This document shows, one piece after another, positions 44,431 to 52,298 of a stretch of DNA of 64,000 nucleotides. The notes beneath the pieces were generated by a model. The model saw only the letters and a list, made by a program, of their open reading frames with translations. It made no database searches and was not told the DNA's origin. The position numbers and the translations under genes were made by a program. Positions within the stretch are counted from its first letter, which is position 1; every line of letters starts with the position of its first letter. The DNA is from Cesiribacter sp. SM1 (lineage in GTDB: Bacteria; Bacteroidota; Bacteroidia; Cytophagales; Cyclobacteriaceae): positions 1-64,000 of the forward strand of contig NZ_JAHXBU010000039.1 of assembly GCF_020178975.1 (NCBI RefSeq), given 5' to 3'.

Positions 44431-45765
44431 TTAGTTAATTCCCAACATTAACGAAATCTTAGGCTCCAGTTTCATCTGGCAATGCGGGCATTTTCCTGGA
44501 GCTGTAAAAGTGAGGCTATCGCAGGCCTGATTACAGGGGCTGCACTGGTAGCCATAGAGGGAATCTGCGATGGGGGCCTTCTCCTGGTAGGGCACGTAAT
44601 TATTCCACTCGGTGGGTGTGTAGGTATCGGCAATGGTAAGCGCCAGCAGCTCTTTGAAGATGCCTGTGCCGTTATCGCTATTGGTCATGATCAGCACGCC
44701 AATGCCTGCGTCGGGATAGAGGATGGAATAGTGATGAAATCCACTTCCTCCTCCTTCTTTGAAAGCCCCCACTCCGTAAGGCGATTGCAAAACACCCCAA
44801 CCCAAACCATACCCCAGGGCAATGGCATCGTTTAAGGTAGAATCCTTCAGGGACAAAGGACCAAACTGCCGTAAGGAATGAATTCTTATGTGAGTAGCAA
44901 AAAGCTCACGGTAAGAAGCAGGGCTAAGGAGCTTTTGCTGCAGCACTGCTTCCATAAATTTGCTGTAATCCTCCAGTGTAGTTTCCAGGGTGCTGGCTCC
45001 TCTTGCCTCATTGTCTTTGTCTTTACCGAAAATGGCTCCCGTGGCCGCATGGCCGTAGGCAAAGTCATCTTCGAAATGGGGTTGCCAGGTATAGCTGGTG
45101 TTGTGCATGCCCAGCGGCTGAAAGATTTTCTCCTGCGCCAGCGCTTCCAGGCCCTTCCCCAGCATACGCTCCAGCACCACCTGCAGGTAGGTCATGCCCT
45201 CTCCGGAGTAGCGGTAGCGCGTACCGGGAGTATCTAACACTTTCAGCTTTTGATCTGGTTCGAACCAGCGCCAATTGGGGAATCCGGAGGTGTGGCTTAG
45301 GCACATGCGCGCAGTAATTTTATGGTAGAGAGAGTCGGAGGCCAGGTCGGCAAAGTTATCGTGCCAGCGCGTGCGGGGCTCATACTCCCAGATCTTCTTA
45401 GGCAAGTAGCTTTGCAGGGGTGTATCCAGGTCAATTACGCCTTCTTCCACCAGCTGCATCACCAGCACGCCAAACACTGCCTTGCTAAGAGAGGCTCCGT
45501 AAAGGTTGGTGGAATCTGTCAGGGGTGTTTTTGTATCGAAGCGCCCGTAGCCGAAAGTATTTTGGTAAACAAGCCTATTATTATTGAAAACAGCCAGCGC
45601 CAGGCCATGTACCTGGGCCTGCTCCACCAGCCTTTGTACGCGCTTCGTTAATGCTGCAGCATCTGTGCCGCTGTTGTCTAACCTTTTGATTTCGCTGGTA
45701 TGCGAGGCACAGGCATTCAGGAGTAAAAGAACAAAAATGTATAGGGTGTATGATAGTGTTTTCAT
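44431..45765 (-). CDS. Serine hydrolase (beta-lactamase class C/esterase family) lipoprotein with C-terminal Cys ribbon
   Basis: A 444-residue periplasmic or surface lipoprotein (lipobox LLNACA). The penicillin-binding fold has the nucleophile Ser and Lys in ASLSK (S92, K95), a YSG in place of YxN (RYSGEGMTYLQVVLERML), and a GGGSGFHHY stretch where the third motif lies. It therefore resembles class C-like esterases and D-peptidases more than true beta-lactamases. The last 40 residues are unusual: CSPCNQACD followed by PGKCPHCQMKL, a cysteine pattern like heavy-metal-binding ribbons. The ATG at 45765 is chosen because it directly precedes the signal peptide. A longer ORF from 45885 would overlap the upstream gene. 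Confidence 0.88.
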   Translation of the reverse strand: MKTLSYTLYIFVLLLLNACASHTSEIKRLDNSGTDAAALTKRVQRLVEQAQVHGLALAVFNNNRLVYQNTFGYGRFDTKTPLTDSTNLYGASLSKAVFGVLVMQLVEEGVIDLDTPLQSYLPKKIWEYEPRTRWHDNFADLASDSLYHKITARMCLSHTSGFPNWRWFEPDQKLKVLDTPGTRYRYSGEGMTYLQVVLERMLGKGLEALAQEKIFQPLGMHNTSYTWQPHFEDDFAYGHAATGAIFGKDKDNEARGASTLETTLEDYSKFMEAVLQQKLLSPASYRELFATHIRIHSLRQFGPLSLKDSTLNDAIALGYGLGWGVLQSPYGVGAFKEGGGSGFHHYSILYPDAGIGVLIMTNSDNGTGIFKELLALTIADTYTPTEWNNYVPYQEKAPIADSLYGYQCSPCNQACDSLTFTAPGKCPHCQMKLEPKISLMLGIN

Positions 45766-45871
45766 AGTGGTAGGAAAAAAATTAGATGAAAAAAATCGGT
45801 ACAGGGAGGGGAGCAGATCTAAAATCTGAAGTATTAATTCTGAAGAACCAGGGGCTAGCACGGTTAATCGC

Positions 45872-46477
45872 CTATACTTTGGCAACTACAGGCTTCCGGA
45901 GGAAAGGAATAGCAATAGGGTAAAACATGCGCCTGCTCCTAAGCACCAGGAAGATGTTCAGCACGATAAAGACAACATTGAAAATGATAGCACCAAAGTA
46001 AATCCCGACGATAGAAAAGAAAACGCCGGCACCCTCCCCCATGAGTGGAAAAATAAAGAAGCCCATCAGTCCCAGTAAAAACAGCAGCGTAATAGTGAGC
46101 TGAAAATTGATAACGGCGCGGCCGTGCCGGTCGTAGATGGGGTTGTCTTCCCGCTTGTGTATCCAGATAAAGATTGGAATCAGGATATTGACCAGGGGAA
46201 TAAGCGAGCCGAGCAGGGGCACACTGTGCAGTAAAAGCAGCCACTTGGTTTGGATGGCCTCTTCTTTAGGGTTCTCCAGCGGCAGCAGCGCTTGTATATC
46301 TACCTCAAGTGCATCGGCTAATAACTTAAGGGTATTCATGTGAGAATTTACGTCGCCACGCTCAATCCGCTGAATGGTTCTGACGGTAACACCCGATAGT
46401 TCAGCCAGTTTTTCCTGGCTGTAACCTTTAAGCTTTCGCTGGTATATCAGGTTTTTTGATAATGATTGCTTTTCCAT
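45872..46477 (-). CDS. XRE-type HTH domain fused to DUF4870 membrane domain
   Basis: A 201-residue membrane-bound putative regulator. Residues 8-62 form a Cro/CI helix-turn-helix (GYSQEKLAELSGVTVRTIQR, then IERGD). The rest is a DUF4870 (Tic20-like) domain of about four transmembrane segments: near residues 82-108, 124-148, 150-172 and 165-180, the last two closely spaced. The combination suggests a DNA-binding domain tethered to the membrane, but the signal is unknown. It lies 106 nt upstream of the serine hydrolase gene on the same strand. A TAGGTTTG box at 46500-46507 could be its -7 element, without a good -33 partner. Confidence 0.85.
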   Translation of the reverse strand: MEKQSLSKNLIYQRKLKGYSQEKLAELSGVTVRTIQRIERGDVNSHMNTLKLLADALEVDIQALLPLENPKEEAIQTKWLLLLHSVPLLGSLIPLVNILIPIFIWIHKREDNPIYDRHGRAVINFQLTITLLFLLGLMGFFIFPLMGEGAGVFFSIVGIYFGAIIFNVVFIVLNIFLVLRSRRMFYPIAIPFLRKPVVAKV

Positions 46478-46676
46478 TTTTTGGGGCTTAAGTGTAGCAC
46501 AAACCTAGCCTAAATCAGCGGTCATCACCACGACATCCAGGTGTCACCTACCTGTCATATAGCCTAAATAAAGCTTTTAAAGCCCTTTTTCCTAATTTTT
46601 CAACCCTAAAGCTTAAACTACTGCTGTACTGATGCTCGCTTGTCTGCCCCACTTACCGCCTGCTCAATCTGGCTAA

Positions 46677-46732
46677 AACTGAACATTCAGTTTAATAACT
46701 GATATATAAGTTGTATAACTGAAAAATAAGTT
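46677..46732. promoter_or_regulatory. Three phased BlaI-type operator dyads
   Basis: The pattern AACT-N8-AGTT occurs three times in a row, at 46677-46692, 46697-46712 and 46717-46732. Four bases separate them, so the centres are exactly 20 bp (two helical turns) apart. The first and third dyads extend further (AAACTGAA with TTCAGTTT, GTATAACT with AGTTATAC). The array covers the promoter spacer of the blaI-like gene. Confidence 0.8.
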
Positions 46733-46741
46733 ATACGTTTG
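46711..46741 (+). promoter_or_regulatory. blaI promoter, apparently leaderless
   Basis: TTG (46711-46713), 20-nt spacer, TACGTTTG (46734-46741). The start codon begins 5 nt after the box, so transcription should begin at or next to the ATG. Confidence 0.75.
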
Positions 46742-46745
46742 ATCT

Positions 46746-47114
46746 ATGGAGACTTTAACAAAGACTGAAGAAAAAGTCATGCAAATCCTGTGGGACATCA
46801 AAAAGGGATTTGTGAAAGATGTAATCGAGCGGATGCCTCCCCCGGAGCCTCCCTATAACACCATCTCCTCGCTGATTCGCCTGCTGGAGAAAAAAGGTTT
46901 TGTAGGCCATACCGCCTACGGAAAAACGCATGAGTACTACCCGCTTATTTCCAAAGCAGCCTACCGGAGGTTTACCTTCAGGCAATATGTTGCCAACTAT
47001 TTCGAAGGATCTCCGGATAAGGTGGTTTCCTTTATGGTGAAGGAAGAAAATCTTAGCCCTGAAGAAATCCGCAGGATGCTTGACCTCCTGGAGAAAGATA
47101 ACGAACACTCTTAA
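46746..47114 (+). CDS. BlaI/MecI/CopY-family transcriptional repressor
   Basis: A 122-residue winged-helix repressor. LTKTEEKVMQILWDIKKGFV and YNTISSLIRLLEKKGFVGH are hallmark segments, and the C-terminal helices (LSPEEIRRMLDLLEKDN) form the dimer and protease-sensitive region. The start METLTKTEE agrees with the family, which fixes the ATG at 46746 right behind the promoter box. In known systems an M56 sensor peptidase inactivates this repressor. Here the M56 gene starts 11 nt downstream. Three dyads in the promoter suggest cooperative autorepression. Confidence 0.93.
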   Translation: METLTKTEEKVMQILWDIKKGFVKDVIERMPPPEPPYNTISSLIRLLEKKGFVGHTAYGKTHEYYPLISKAAYRRFTFRQYVANYFEGSPDKVVSFMVKEENLSPEEIRRMLDLLEKDNEHS

Positions 47115-47125
47115 CAATACTCCCT

Positions 47126-48610
47126 ATGCCTGGTAGTTTCGCTGTTTATCTGGCAGAAGCAAGTGTGGCCTTGGCTGCTTTTGCACTGGCCTATCAGCTG
47201 TTTTTTCGTAAGCTTACCCACTTTCAGTGGAACAGGTGGTACCTGGTGGGGAGCCTGTTGATCAGCACTATTATTCCGTTGCTTCCGCTGCCCCAGTTGC
47301 TTTTTGCCGATGGCTGGAATAATGCGCCTGTAACAGATGCTTTTGAGCTAAACCTTGATAAGTTAGCTTTAACTGCAGCACAGCAAGGCAGCTTCTCACT
47401 TGGTGGAGCACCTACAGCCGGCGCTCCCCTACCCTATGCTGCCCTTGGCTTTCTGCTGCTGGGGATATACTGCTTAGGCTGCACATATAAAGCCTGGCGT
47501 TTGGGGGCAAATTTGCATTCCGTCTACCTGCTTATCCGCAAAAATCATCAGGTCAGGAGAGATAATTATATCCTGATCCAGCCCTGGAACAGCGCGGCAC
47601 CTTTTTCTTTTCTGCATTACATTTTCCTGCCAGGCAGCACTAACCTACTTAGCGACGAAGAGCAGGCACAGGTGCTGCAGCATGAGCAGGCTCATGTAGC
47701 CCAACAACATACCCTGGACTTGCTCCTGTTTGAAGTGGCTGGCATTCTTTTCTGGTTCCACCCTGCTGTTCACTATCTCAAAAGGCAAATTCGGGAGGTG
47801 CACGAATACCTGGTAGATGCAGCCGTTACCGGCAGCACTGGCGGGGTAAAGCAGTACGGCAAGTTGCTCATTAAGCTGGCTACCACACAGCAGCCGGCCC
47901 TTCCCATCCTGAATACTTTTTCATCAAAACAGATACTGAACAGGATCAGCATGCTTACGCAACCAAAATCAAGCCCTATGCAAAAGCTAAAATTTCTTCT
48001 AGCCCTGCCCGTACTGGCCCTCACTCTTTTCCTGTGTTCCTTTTCAGGAAACAGTGACCAGGCAGCTGCTACTGCAGCCACCAACACCAACCCTGCTACA
48101 GCTGCTCCCTTAGCACCCGGAGATGTACCCATCCGTAAAATTACCTGGACCGGAAACAAGGCTTACACAGCCACTCAACTCAATAAAGCCCTGGGAATCC
48201 GCAAAGGGGATCTGTACAACAAAGAAACTTTCAACAACCGCCTGAATTATCATCCTGATGGTACAGATGTTTCCTCTCTGTACATGGATAATGGATACAT
48301 GTTTTTCAGTATTACACCCAAAGAAGTGTTTGTAGACAATGGTATTGAGCTGGAATTAACAGTACAAGAAGGCCCACAGGCAAGAATTGGCCAGGTAACA
48401 GTAATCGGAAATACAAAAATCAGTACCGCTGAACTGCTGAAGAAGATCAACATCAGGCCCGGAGAGCTCTTCAGCCGCTCAAAAATCATCAAAGCACAAA
48501 AGGCCATTATAGAAACAGGGCATTTCAATCCGGAAACCATAGGCATCAATCCTGTTCCCAACCTGGAAGCTGGTACGGTTGATATTGAGTTTTCGGTGGA
48601 GGAGATTTAA
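47126..48610 (+). CDS. M56 (BlaR1-type) membrane metallopeptidase with C-terminal POTRA domains
   Basis: A 494-residue sensor protease partner of the BlaI-like repressor. The N-terminal half has transmembrane segments near residues 5-25, 35-52 and 108-125. The zinc motif is H186-E-Q-A-H190, followed by EVHEYLVD, all on the M56 pattern. A further hydrophobic segment (LLALPVLALTLFLC, about 290-304) leads to a short Ala/Thr-rich linker. There is no penicillin-binding sensor. Instead residues 335-494 resemble two POTRA domains of BamA: IRKITWTGNKAY with GIRKGDLYN, then IGQVTVIGNTKI, RPGELFSRS and NLEAGTVDIEFSVEE. The POTRA part should be periplasmic and could sense envelope or outer-membrane assembly state. 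This is inference. A strong terminator follows. Confidence 0.9.
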   Translation: MPGSFAVYLAEASVALAAFALAYQLFFRKLTHFQWNRWYLVGSLLISTIIPLLPLPQLLFADGWNNAPVTDAFELNLDKLALTAAQQGSFSLGGAPTAGAPLPYAALGFLLLGIYCLGCTYKAWRLGANLHSVYLLIRKNHQVRRDNYILIQPWNSAAPFSFLHYIFLPGSTNLLSDEEQAQVLQHEQAHVAQQHTLDLLLFEVAGILFWFHPAVHYLKRQIREVHEYLVDAAVTGSTGGVKQYGKLLIKLATTQQPALPILNTFSSKQILNRISMLTQPKSSPMQKLKFLLALPVLALTLFLCSFSGNSDQAAATAATNTNPATAAPLAPGDVPIRKITWTGNKAYTATQLNKALGIRKGDLYNKETFNNRLNYHPDGTDVSSLYMDNGYMFFSITPKEVFVDNGIELELTVQEGPQARIGQVTVIGNTKISTAELLKKINIRPGELFSRSKIIKAQKAIIETGHFNPETIGINPVPNLEAGTVDIEFSVEEI

Positions 48611-48633
48611 AAATAGCACAATCGATAAAACTT

Positions 48634-48661
48634 GAGCCCCGGTCTTTTCAGGCCGGGGCTC
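48634..48661 (+). terminator. Terminator of the blaI-M56 operon
   Basis: GAGCCCCGG (48634-48642) pairs with CCGGGGCTC (48653-48661), followed by ATTGTTTTT. It lies 23 nt past the stop codon. Confidence 0.85.
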
Positions 48662-48708
48662 ATTGTTTTTAAGCAGTTTGGCTATACTGGCAGCTGATTC
48701 AATTATTA

Positions 48709-48925
48709 AACGTGAGTTAAATATATTGAATCAGCGTCAACTGCTCCTTAATCGTCATCCCCGCGCAGGCGGGGGATCTGTCAGATTCTGTCAGATAAAA
48801 ACAGGAATGCTGATTCTACTGTAAAAGCAAACAGATCTCCCTCCTCAGGGGAATGACGACTTGTATTTAGCTGTAGAAGATGATAACAAGTAGATGATCA
48901 GCAGCTTAAATCCATAATTTACGTT
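48709..48925 (-). repeat. Dispersed MITE-like intergenic repeat, copy 2 (inverted)
   Basis: The reverse complement matches 29887-30087 over the full length, including the GC-rich hairpin and the GGGAGATCTGTTTGC block. Both ends carry the inward motif AACGTRARTTA. It lies between the blaI-M56 terminator and the next locus and has no ORF. Confidence 0.85.
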
Positions 48926-49193
48926 ATTTATAGATTTAGCATTAGTATGATTGTAGCTGCGGTCATCACTAACAAGCCTGTATCAAAAGATTACTGGTCC
49001 TGAACTGCTGGTAGAACTGGTTCATCACAAACATACAATGGCCTTCCGTCTGGAATGTCAGAAGAGCAAAGTAATCAATGGCACCAGACAAGCCATCTGA
49101 TTAACAACTATGAGATAGTTTCCATCTCAACACCTCTAAACCTGCTCGCTTTTATTAAAAATAACGCCACATGTATATACTTTGATTAATTTA
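48926..49193. other. Intergenic spacer, possibly with a decayed reading frame
   Basis: One frame from about 48985 to 49083 reads without a stop through PELLVELVHHKHT, and another from 49055 to 49189 gives a 44-codon ORF. Neither resembles a known protein. An imperfect -7-like TATACTTTG lies at 49176-49184. Confidence 0.3.
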
Positions 49194-49227
49194 TTGCATC
49201 TTTGTTGCATGAGTAACAAAGTTGCAA
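49194..49227. promoter_or_regulatory. 34-bp palindrome spanning a start codon
   Basis: TTGCATCTTTGTT (49194-49206) and AACAAAGTTGCAA (49215-49227) form 13-bp arms with one mismatch around an 8-nt loop. The ATG of the next gene (49209-49211) lies inside the loop. It could be an operator or an mRNA hairpin that hides the start codon. Confidence 0.7.
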
Positions 49228-49574
49228 ACATAATGCCTCTGGTCAGACGCGCGTATAGCATCTGGGCTTTGCTTATGCTGTGCAGCTATCTCTTTATCTT
49301 TACCGTCCGGTGTGTCCACACCCACGGTGCATCGTACACTGCACCCCGGGAAGCTGATCAGGAGATTGGCAAGTCCTCTATTTTGGAACTTGCCTTATCC
49401 TGCGATATCTGCGAATACTTCCTGCACAAGCAGAGCCAGCAGTGCCTGCCGGAGCAACAGTTAGAAATTGTACGCGATAAGACTCCGGGCATCCAGACTA
49501 TACCACCTTTTCATGCCGGTATTTCCACGTTATCCTTTTTTGCCTGGACCAATAAAGGCCCTCCCCAGGCTTAA
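49209..49574 (+). CDS. Small Cys/His-containing membrane protein heading the TonB locus
   Basis: A 121-residue protein of unknown family. One transmembrane segment (IWALLMLCSYLFIFTV, about 19-34) is followed by RCVHTHG and by a CDICEYFLHKQ motif near residue 75. These Cys and His groups could bind a metal. The ATG at 49209 is chosen over an in-frame TTG at 49182 because the upstream stretch is inside the palindrome arm and spacer. It precedes a TonB receptor gene by 314 nt on the same strand. A shared role is plausible but not shown. Confidence 0.65.
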   Translation: MSNKVANIMPLVRRAYSIWALLMLCSYLFIFTVRCVHTHGASYTAPREADQEIGKSSILELALSCDICEYFLHKQSQQCLPEQQLEIVRDKTPGIQTIPPFHAGISTLSFFAWTNKGPPQA

Positions 49575-49888
49575 CACTTCCTGGTATCAACACAAAGCTC
49601 TTTAAGACATCGTAATTTCCATTACTGGTAAGTACAAGCAGTAGCAGGGCAGATTTTCTTCTGACTGTCTGTTCAGTAGCATGCCTGTGTCTGCCATTGC
49701 TTTCCTCATGGAGAAACTGTGCTTATCCACCAGGCCCCTTCTAAAAGGAGCATTTATGTAGAACCACAGCTTCCCTTTGCAAGGGATGAAGCATCTCTGT
49801 TGTAGCAATACACAGGTGGAAGTACTGGTGCCTTTCCAGGACTTATCCATTTTCAAATTTTTTCAATAAGTAGCTTACTTCTGATATA
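49575..49888. other. 314-bp spacer before the TonB receptor gene
   Basis: A short hairpin is visible near 49768-49794 (GCTTCCCTT with AAGGGATGAAGC). No standard promoter box or riboswitch was recognised, and the 84-codon minus-strand frame here has no features of a gene. Confidence 0.35.
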
Positions 49889-52294
49889 ATGAAGCATACG
49901 CTTATCTTGTTTTTCATTGCTCTCTCAACAAGCAGCTTAGCTCAGACAGCGCACCTAAGCGGGCTGGTAGTAGACGAGAATAAAAGTCCGCTGCCAGGAG
50001 CAACCATACGGCTACAACCGGGCAAGCTGGCCATGCAGAGCAACAGAATCGGTCGCTTCTCATTCACAGACTTAGCGGAAGAAACCTATACTTTGATTGT
50101 CTCTTATGTGGGGTACGAGACGCAAAACATATCGCTTACGTTACCTTTAAAAGAGCATGAGCTCTCTATTGTGCTGAAGCCAGCACTTCAGCAGCTCGAT
50201 GTAGCAGTTATTGAAGGCGATCGCCTAGCGCTGCGAAAGCAGGAGGAGGCACTGAATATTGAGGTGGTAGGGCGCAGCTTTATCCAAAGAAATCTGGGCG
50301 GTAGTTTGATGAAATCCATGGAGCGCCTGCCGGGGATCAGCACGATAGGCATCGGCTCCGGTCAGTCCAAACCCCTGATCCGCGGGCTGGGCTTTAACCG
50401 CGTGGTTGTTATGGACAAAGGCGTGAAGCACGAGGGGCAGCAATGGGGTGCCGATCATGGCCTGGAGATAGATCAGTTTGCGGCAGACGAGGTAGAACTG
50501 ATCAAGGGAGCAGCTTCCTTTGCCTTTGGATCAGACGCCATCGGAGGCGCTATCAACATAAAGCCTGCTCCTACACCTGGCAAGAACGAAGTGGGGGGTT
50601 CGGTTAATATAATTGGCAAAAGTAACAACAGCCTTTACGGCACTTCGGTAAACTTGTTTGGCCGGAAAGAGGCGTGGTTCTTTGATGCGCGCTTTACGCA
50701 CCAGGACTATGGCGACTACCGGACACCAACAGACAGGGTGTATGTATATGACTATGCAGTTAACCTGGATGAAAACTACCTGCGCAATACCGCAGGAAGG
50801 GAAACCAGCCTGCACCTCAACACAGGCTATATACACGATCGTTTCCGCTCAACCTTCTACCTGAGCAACATTCACAGCAAAAGCGGTTTTTTTGCCAATG
50901 CCCATGGCCTGGAGCCCCGTAGGGTAGATACGGACCAGCACGACCGCTCGAACCGTGATATGCTGCTCCCAAACCAGCAGGTGAACCATTTGAAACTTAT
51001 TAACCGCAGCGAATACCAGTTTCAGGGGCATAGGCTGGCTATGGAATTGGGATACCAGCGCAATTACAGGCAGGAGTTCAGCCAGTATGTCAACCACGGC
51101 TACATGCCTCCTGTTTACCCCGAAGCGCTGAGCATCCCGGCCGATCTGGAAAGAGCATTTGACAAGCATGTTTACTCGCTTAACCTGCGTGACGAGCTGA
51201 TACTGGGGAGGCACGAACTCACCACAGGCACTAACGTTGAACAACAAAGCAATAAGATAGGAGGCTGGGGTTTTCTGGTACCTTCCTTTAGGCAAACAAC
51301 CGCAGGAGCCTTTGTGTACGATAAGCTGAGGTTAAGTAATCTGGTGCTGCTACATGGTGCAGTGCGGTACGATTATGGACATATCAGCATAGACCCGTAC
51401 GTAGACTGGTTTACCTCCGAAGTAACAACGGATAGAGGACCCATTTCTGAGCGGCTGCCGAGAGCAAATAGTCTTTCCCGTACATTTAACAGCTTTGTTT
51501 GGTCTGCCGGCATAAACTACAACCGCAATCGCTGGATGCTGAAAGGAAATATCGGCAAAAGCTTCCGCATGCCTATTGCCAAAGAGCTGAGTGCCAACGG
51601 CGTGAACTATCACTATTTTAGCTACGAACGAGGCGATCCTGAACTATCGCCGGAACAATCCTACCAGGCGGATTTAAGTATGACCTGGAAGGAAAAAAAA
51701 TGGTCTGTTCAGCTCAGTCCGTTTTACAACTATTTCCCCAACTATATCTATCTCAACCCCACTGCCGAGCATGATTATTATTATGGAGCAGGCAATCAGG
51801 TATTTGAATACACCCAGAGCAAAGTAGTACGCTTTGGCGGTGAAATTCAACTGGAGTATCAGCTTCTGAAAAGCCTGCGTGCCCAACTGCTGGGAGAGTA
51901 TGTGCATGCCAGGCAGCGCTCGGGCCAAAAGCTGGGATATACCCTTCCGTTTTCGCCTCCACCTTCTGCACTCCTTAACCTTAGCTGGTCGCCGGAACTG
52001 GGGGAGAGGCTTCAGGATAGCTATTTTTCCCTAGACTACCGCATTACCGCTGCGCAAAACCGGATTGTGCCACCCGAAAAGAAAACACCCGGCTACCAGG
52101 TATTCCATGTGCAGGCCGGAACAACCATCCATATCTACCACCAGCCGGTAACCTTTAGCCTGCAGGTTCAGAACCTCTTAAACACCCGCTATCTGGAGCA
52201 TACCAGTTTTTACAGGCTCATTGAACTGCCGGAGGCTGGCAGAAACATCATTTTGTCTTTGAAAATACCTGTCACTTTTAAAAAAACAACCTAA
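49889..52294 (+). CDS. TonB-dependent outer membrane receptor
   Basis: An 801-residue receptor. The signal peptide (LILFFIALSTSSLAQ) is followed by a carboxypeptidase-D-like regulatory domain (residues 19-105: LSGLVVDENKSPLPGATIRL). The plug domain comes next (SMERLPGISTIGIGSGQSKP, IRGLGFNRVVVMDKGVKHEG), then a 22-strand-type barrel ending in NIILSLKIPVTFKKT. The stretch GQQWGADHGLEIDQF in the plug is shared with receptors proposed for metal uptake, as far as I recall. It starts a four-gene unit in which three lipoproteins with His-rich DUF4625 domains follow at gaps of 4, 44 and 52 nt. Metal or metallophore import is the best inference. Confidence 0.93.
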   Translation: MKHTLILFFIALSTSSLAQTAHLSGLVVDENKSPLPGATIRLQPGKLAMQSNRIGRFSFTDLAEETYTLIVSYVGYETQNISLTLPLKEHELSIVLKPALQQLDVAVIEGDRLALRKQEEALNIEVVGRSFIQRNLGGSLMKSMERLPGISTIGIGSGQSKPLIRGLGFNRVVVMDKGVKHEGQQWGADHGLEIDQFAADEVELIKGAASFAFGSDAIGGAINIKPAPTPGKNEVGGSVNIIGKSNNSLYGTSVNLFGRKEAWFFDARFTHQDYGDYRTPTDRVYVYDYAVNLDENYLRNTAGRETSLHLNTGYIHDRFRSTFYLSNIHSKSGFFANAHGLEPRRVDTDQHDRSNRDMLLPNQQVNHLKLINRSEYQFQGHRLAMELGYQRNYRQEFSQYVNHGYMPPVYPEALSIPADLERAFDKHVYSLNLRDELILGRHELTTGTNVEQQSNKIGGWGFLVPSFRQTTAGAFVYDKLRLSNLVLLHGAVRYDYGHISIDPYVDWFTSEVTTDRGPISERLPRANSLSRTFNSFVWSAGINYNRNRWMLKGNIGKSFRMPIAKELSANGVNYHYFSYERGDPELSPEQSYQADLSMTWKEKKWSVQLSPFYNYFPNYIYLNPTAEHDYYYGAGNQVFEYTQSKVVRFGGEIQLEYQLLKSLRAQLLGEYVHARQRSGQKLGYTLPFSPPPSALLNLSWSPELGERLQDSYFSLDYRITAAQNRIVPPEKKTPGYQVFHVQAGTTIHIYHQPVTFSLQVQNLLNTRYLEHTSFYRLIELPEAGRNIILSLKIPVTFKKTT

Positions 52295-52298
52295 AGCC

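Noticed and set aside
44431-45885. Longer hydrolase ORF starting at 45885
   Set aside because: The first 40 residues are not signal-like and overlap the upstream gene. The lipoprotein signal begins exactly at 45765.
29887-48925. Inversion of the 19-kb segment between the two inverted MITE copies as a phase switch
   Set aside because: The copies differ by many substitutions and indels, and no recombinase lies nearby.
49055-49189. 44-codon plus-strand ORF before the TonB locus
   Set aside because: The peptide has no recognisable features and competes with another open frame. It may be decayed DNA.
49602-49856. 84-codon minus-strand ORF in the spacer before the TonB receptor gene
   Set aside because: No similarity, signal or promoter. 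The composition looks random.
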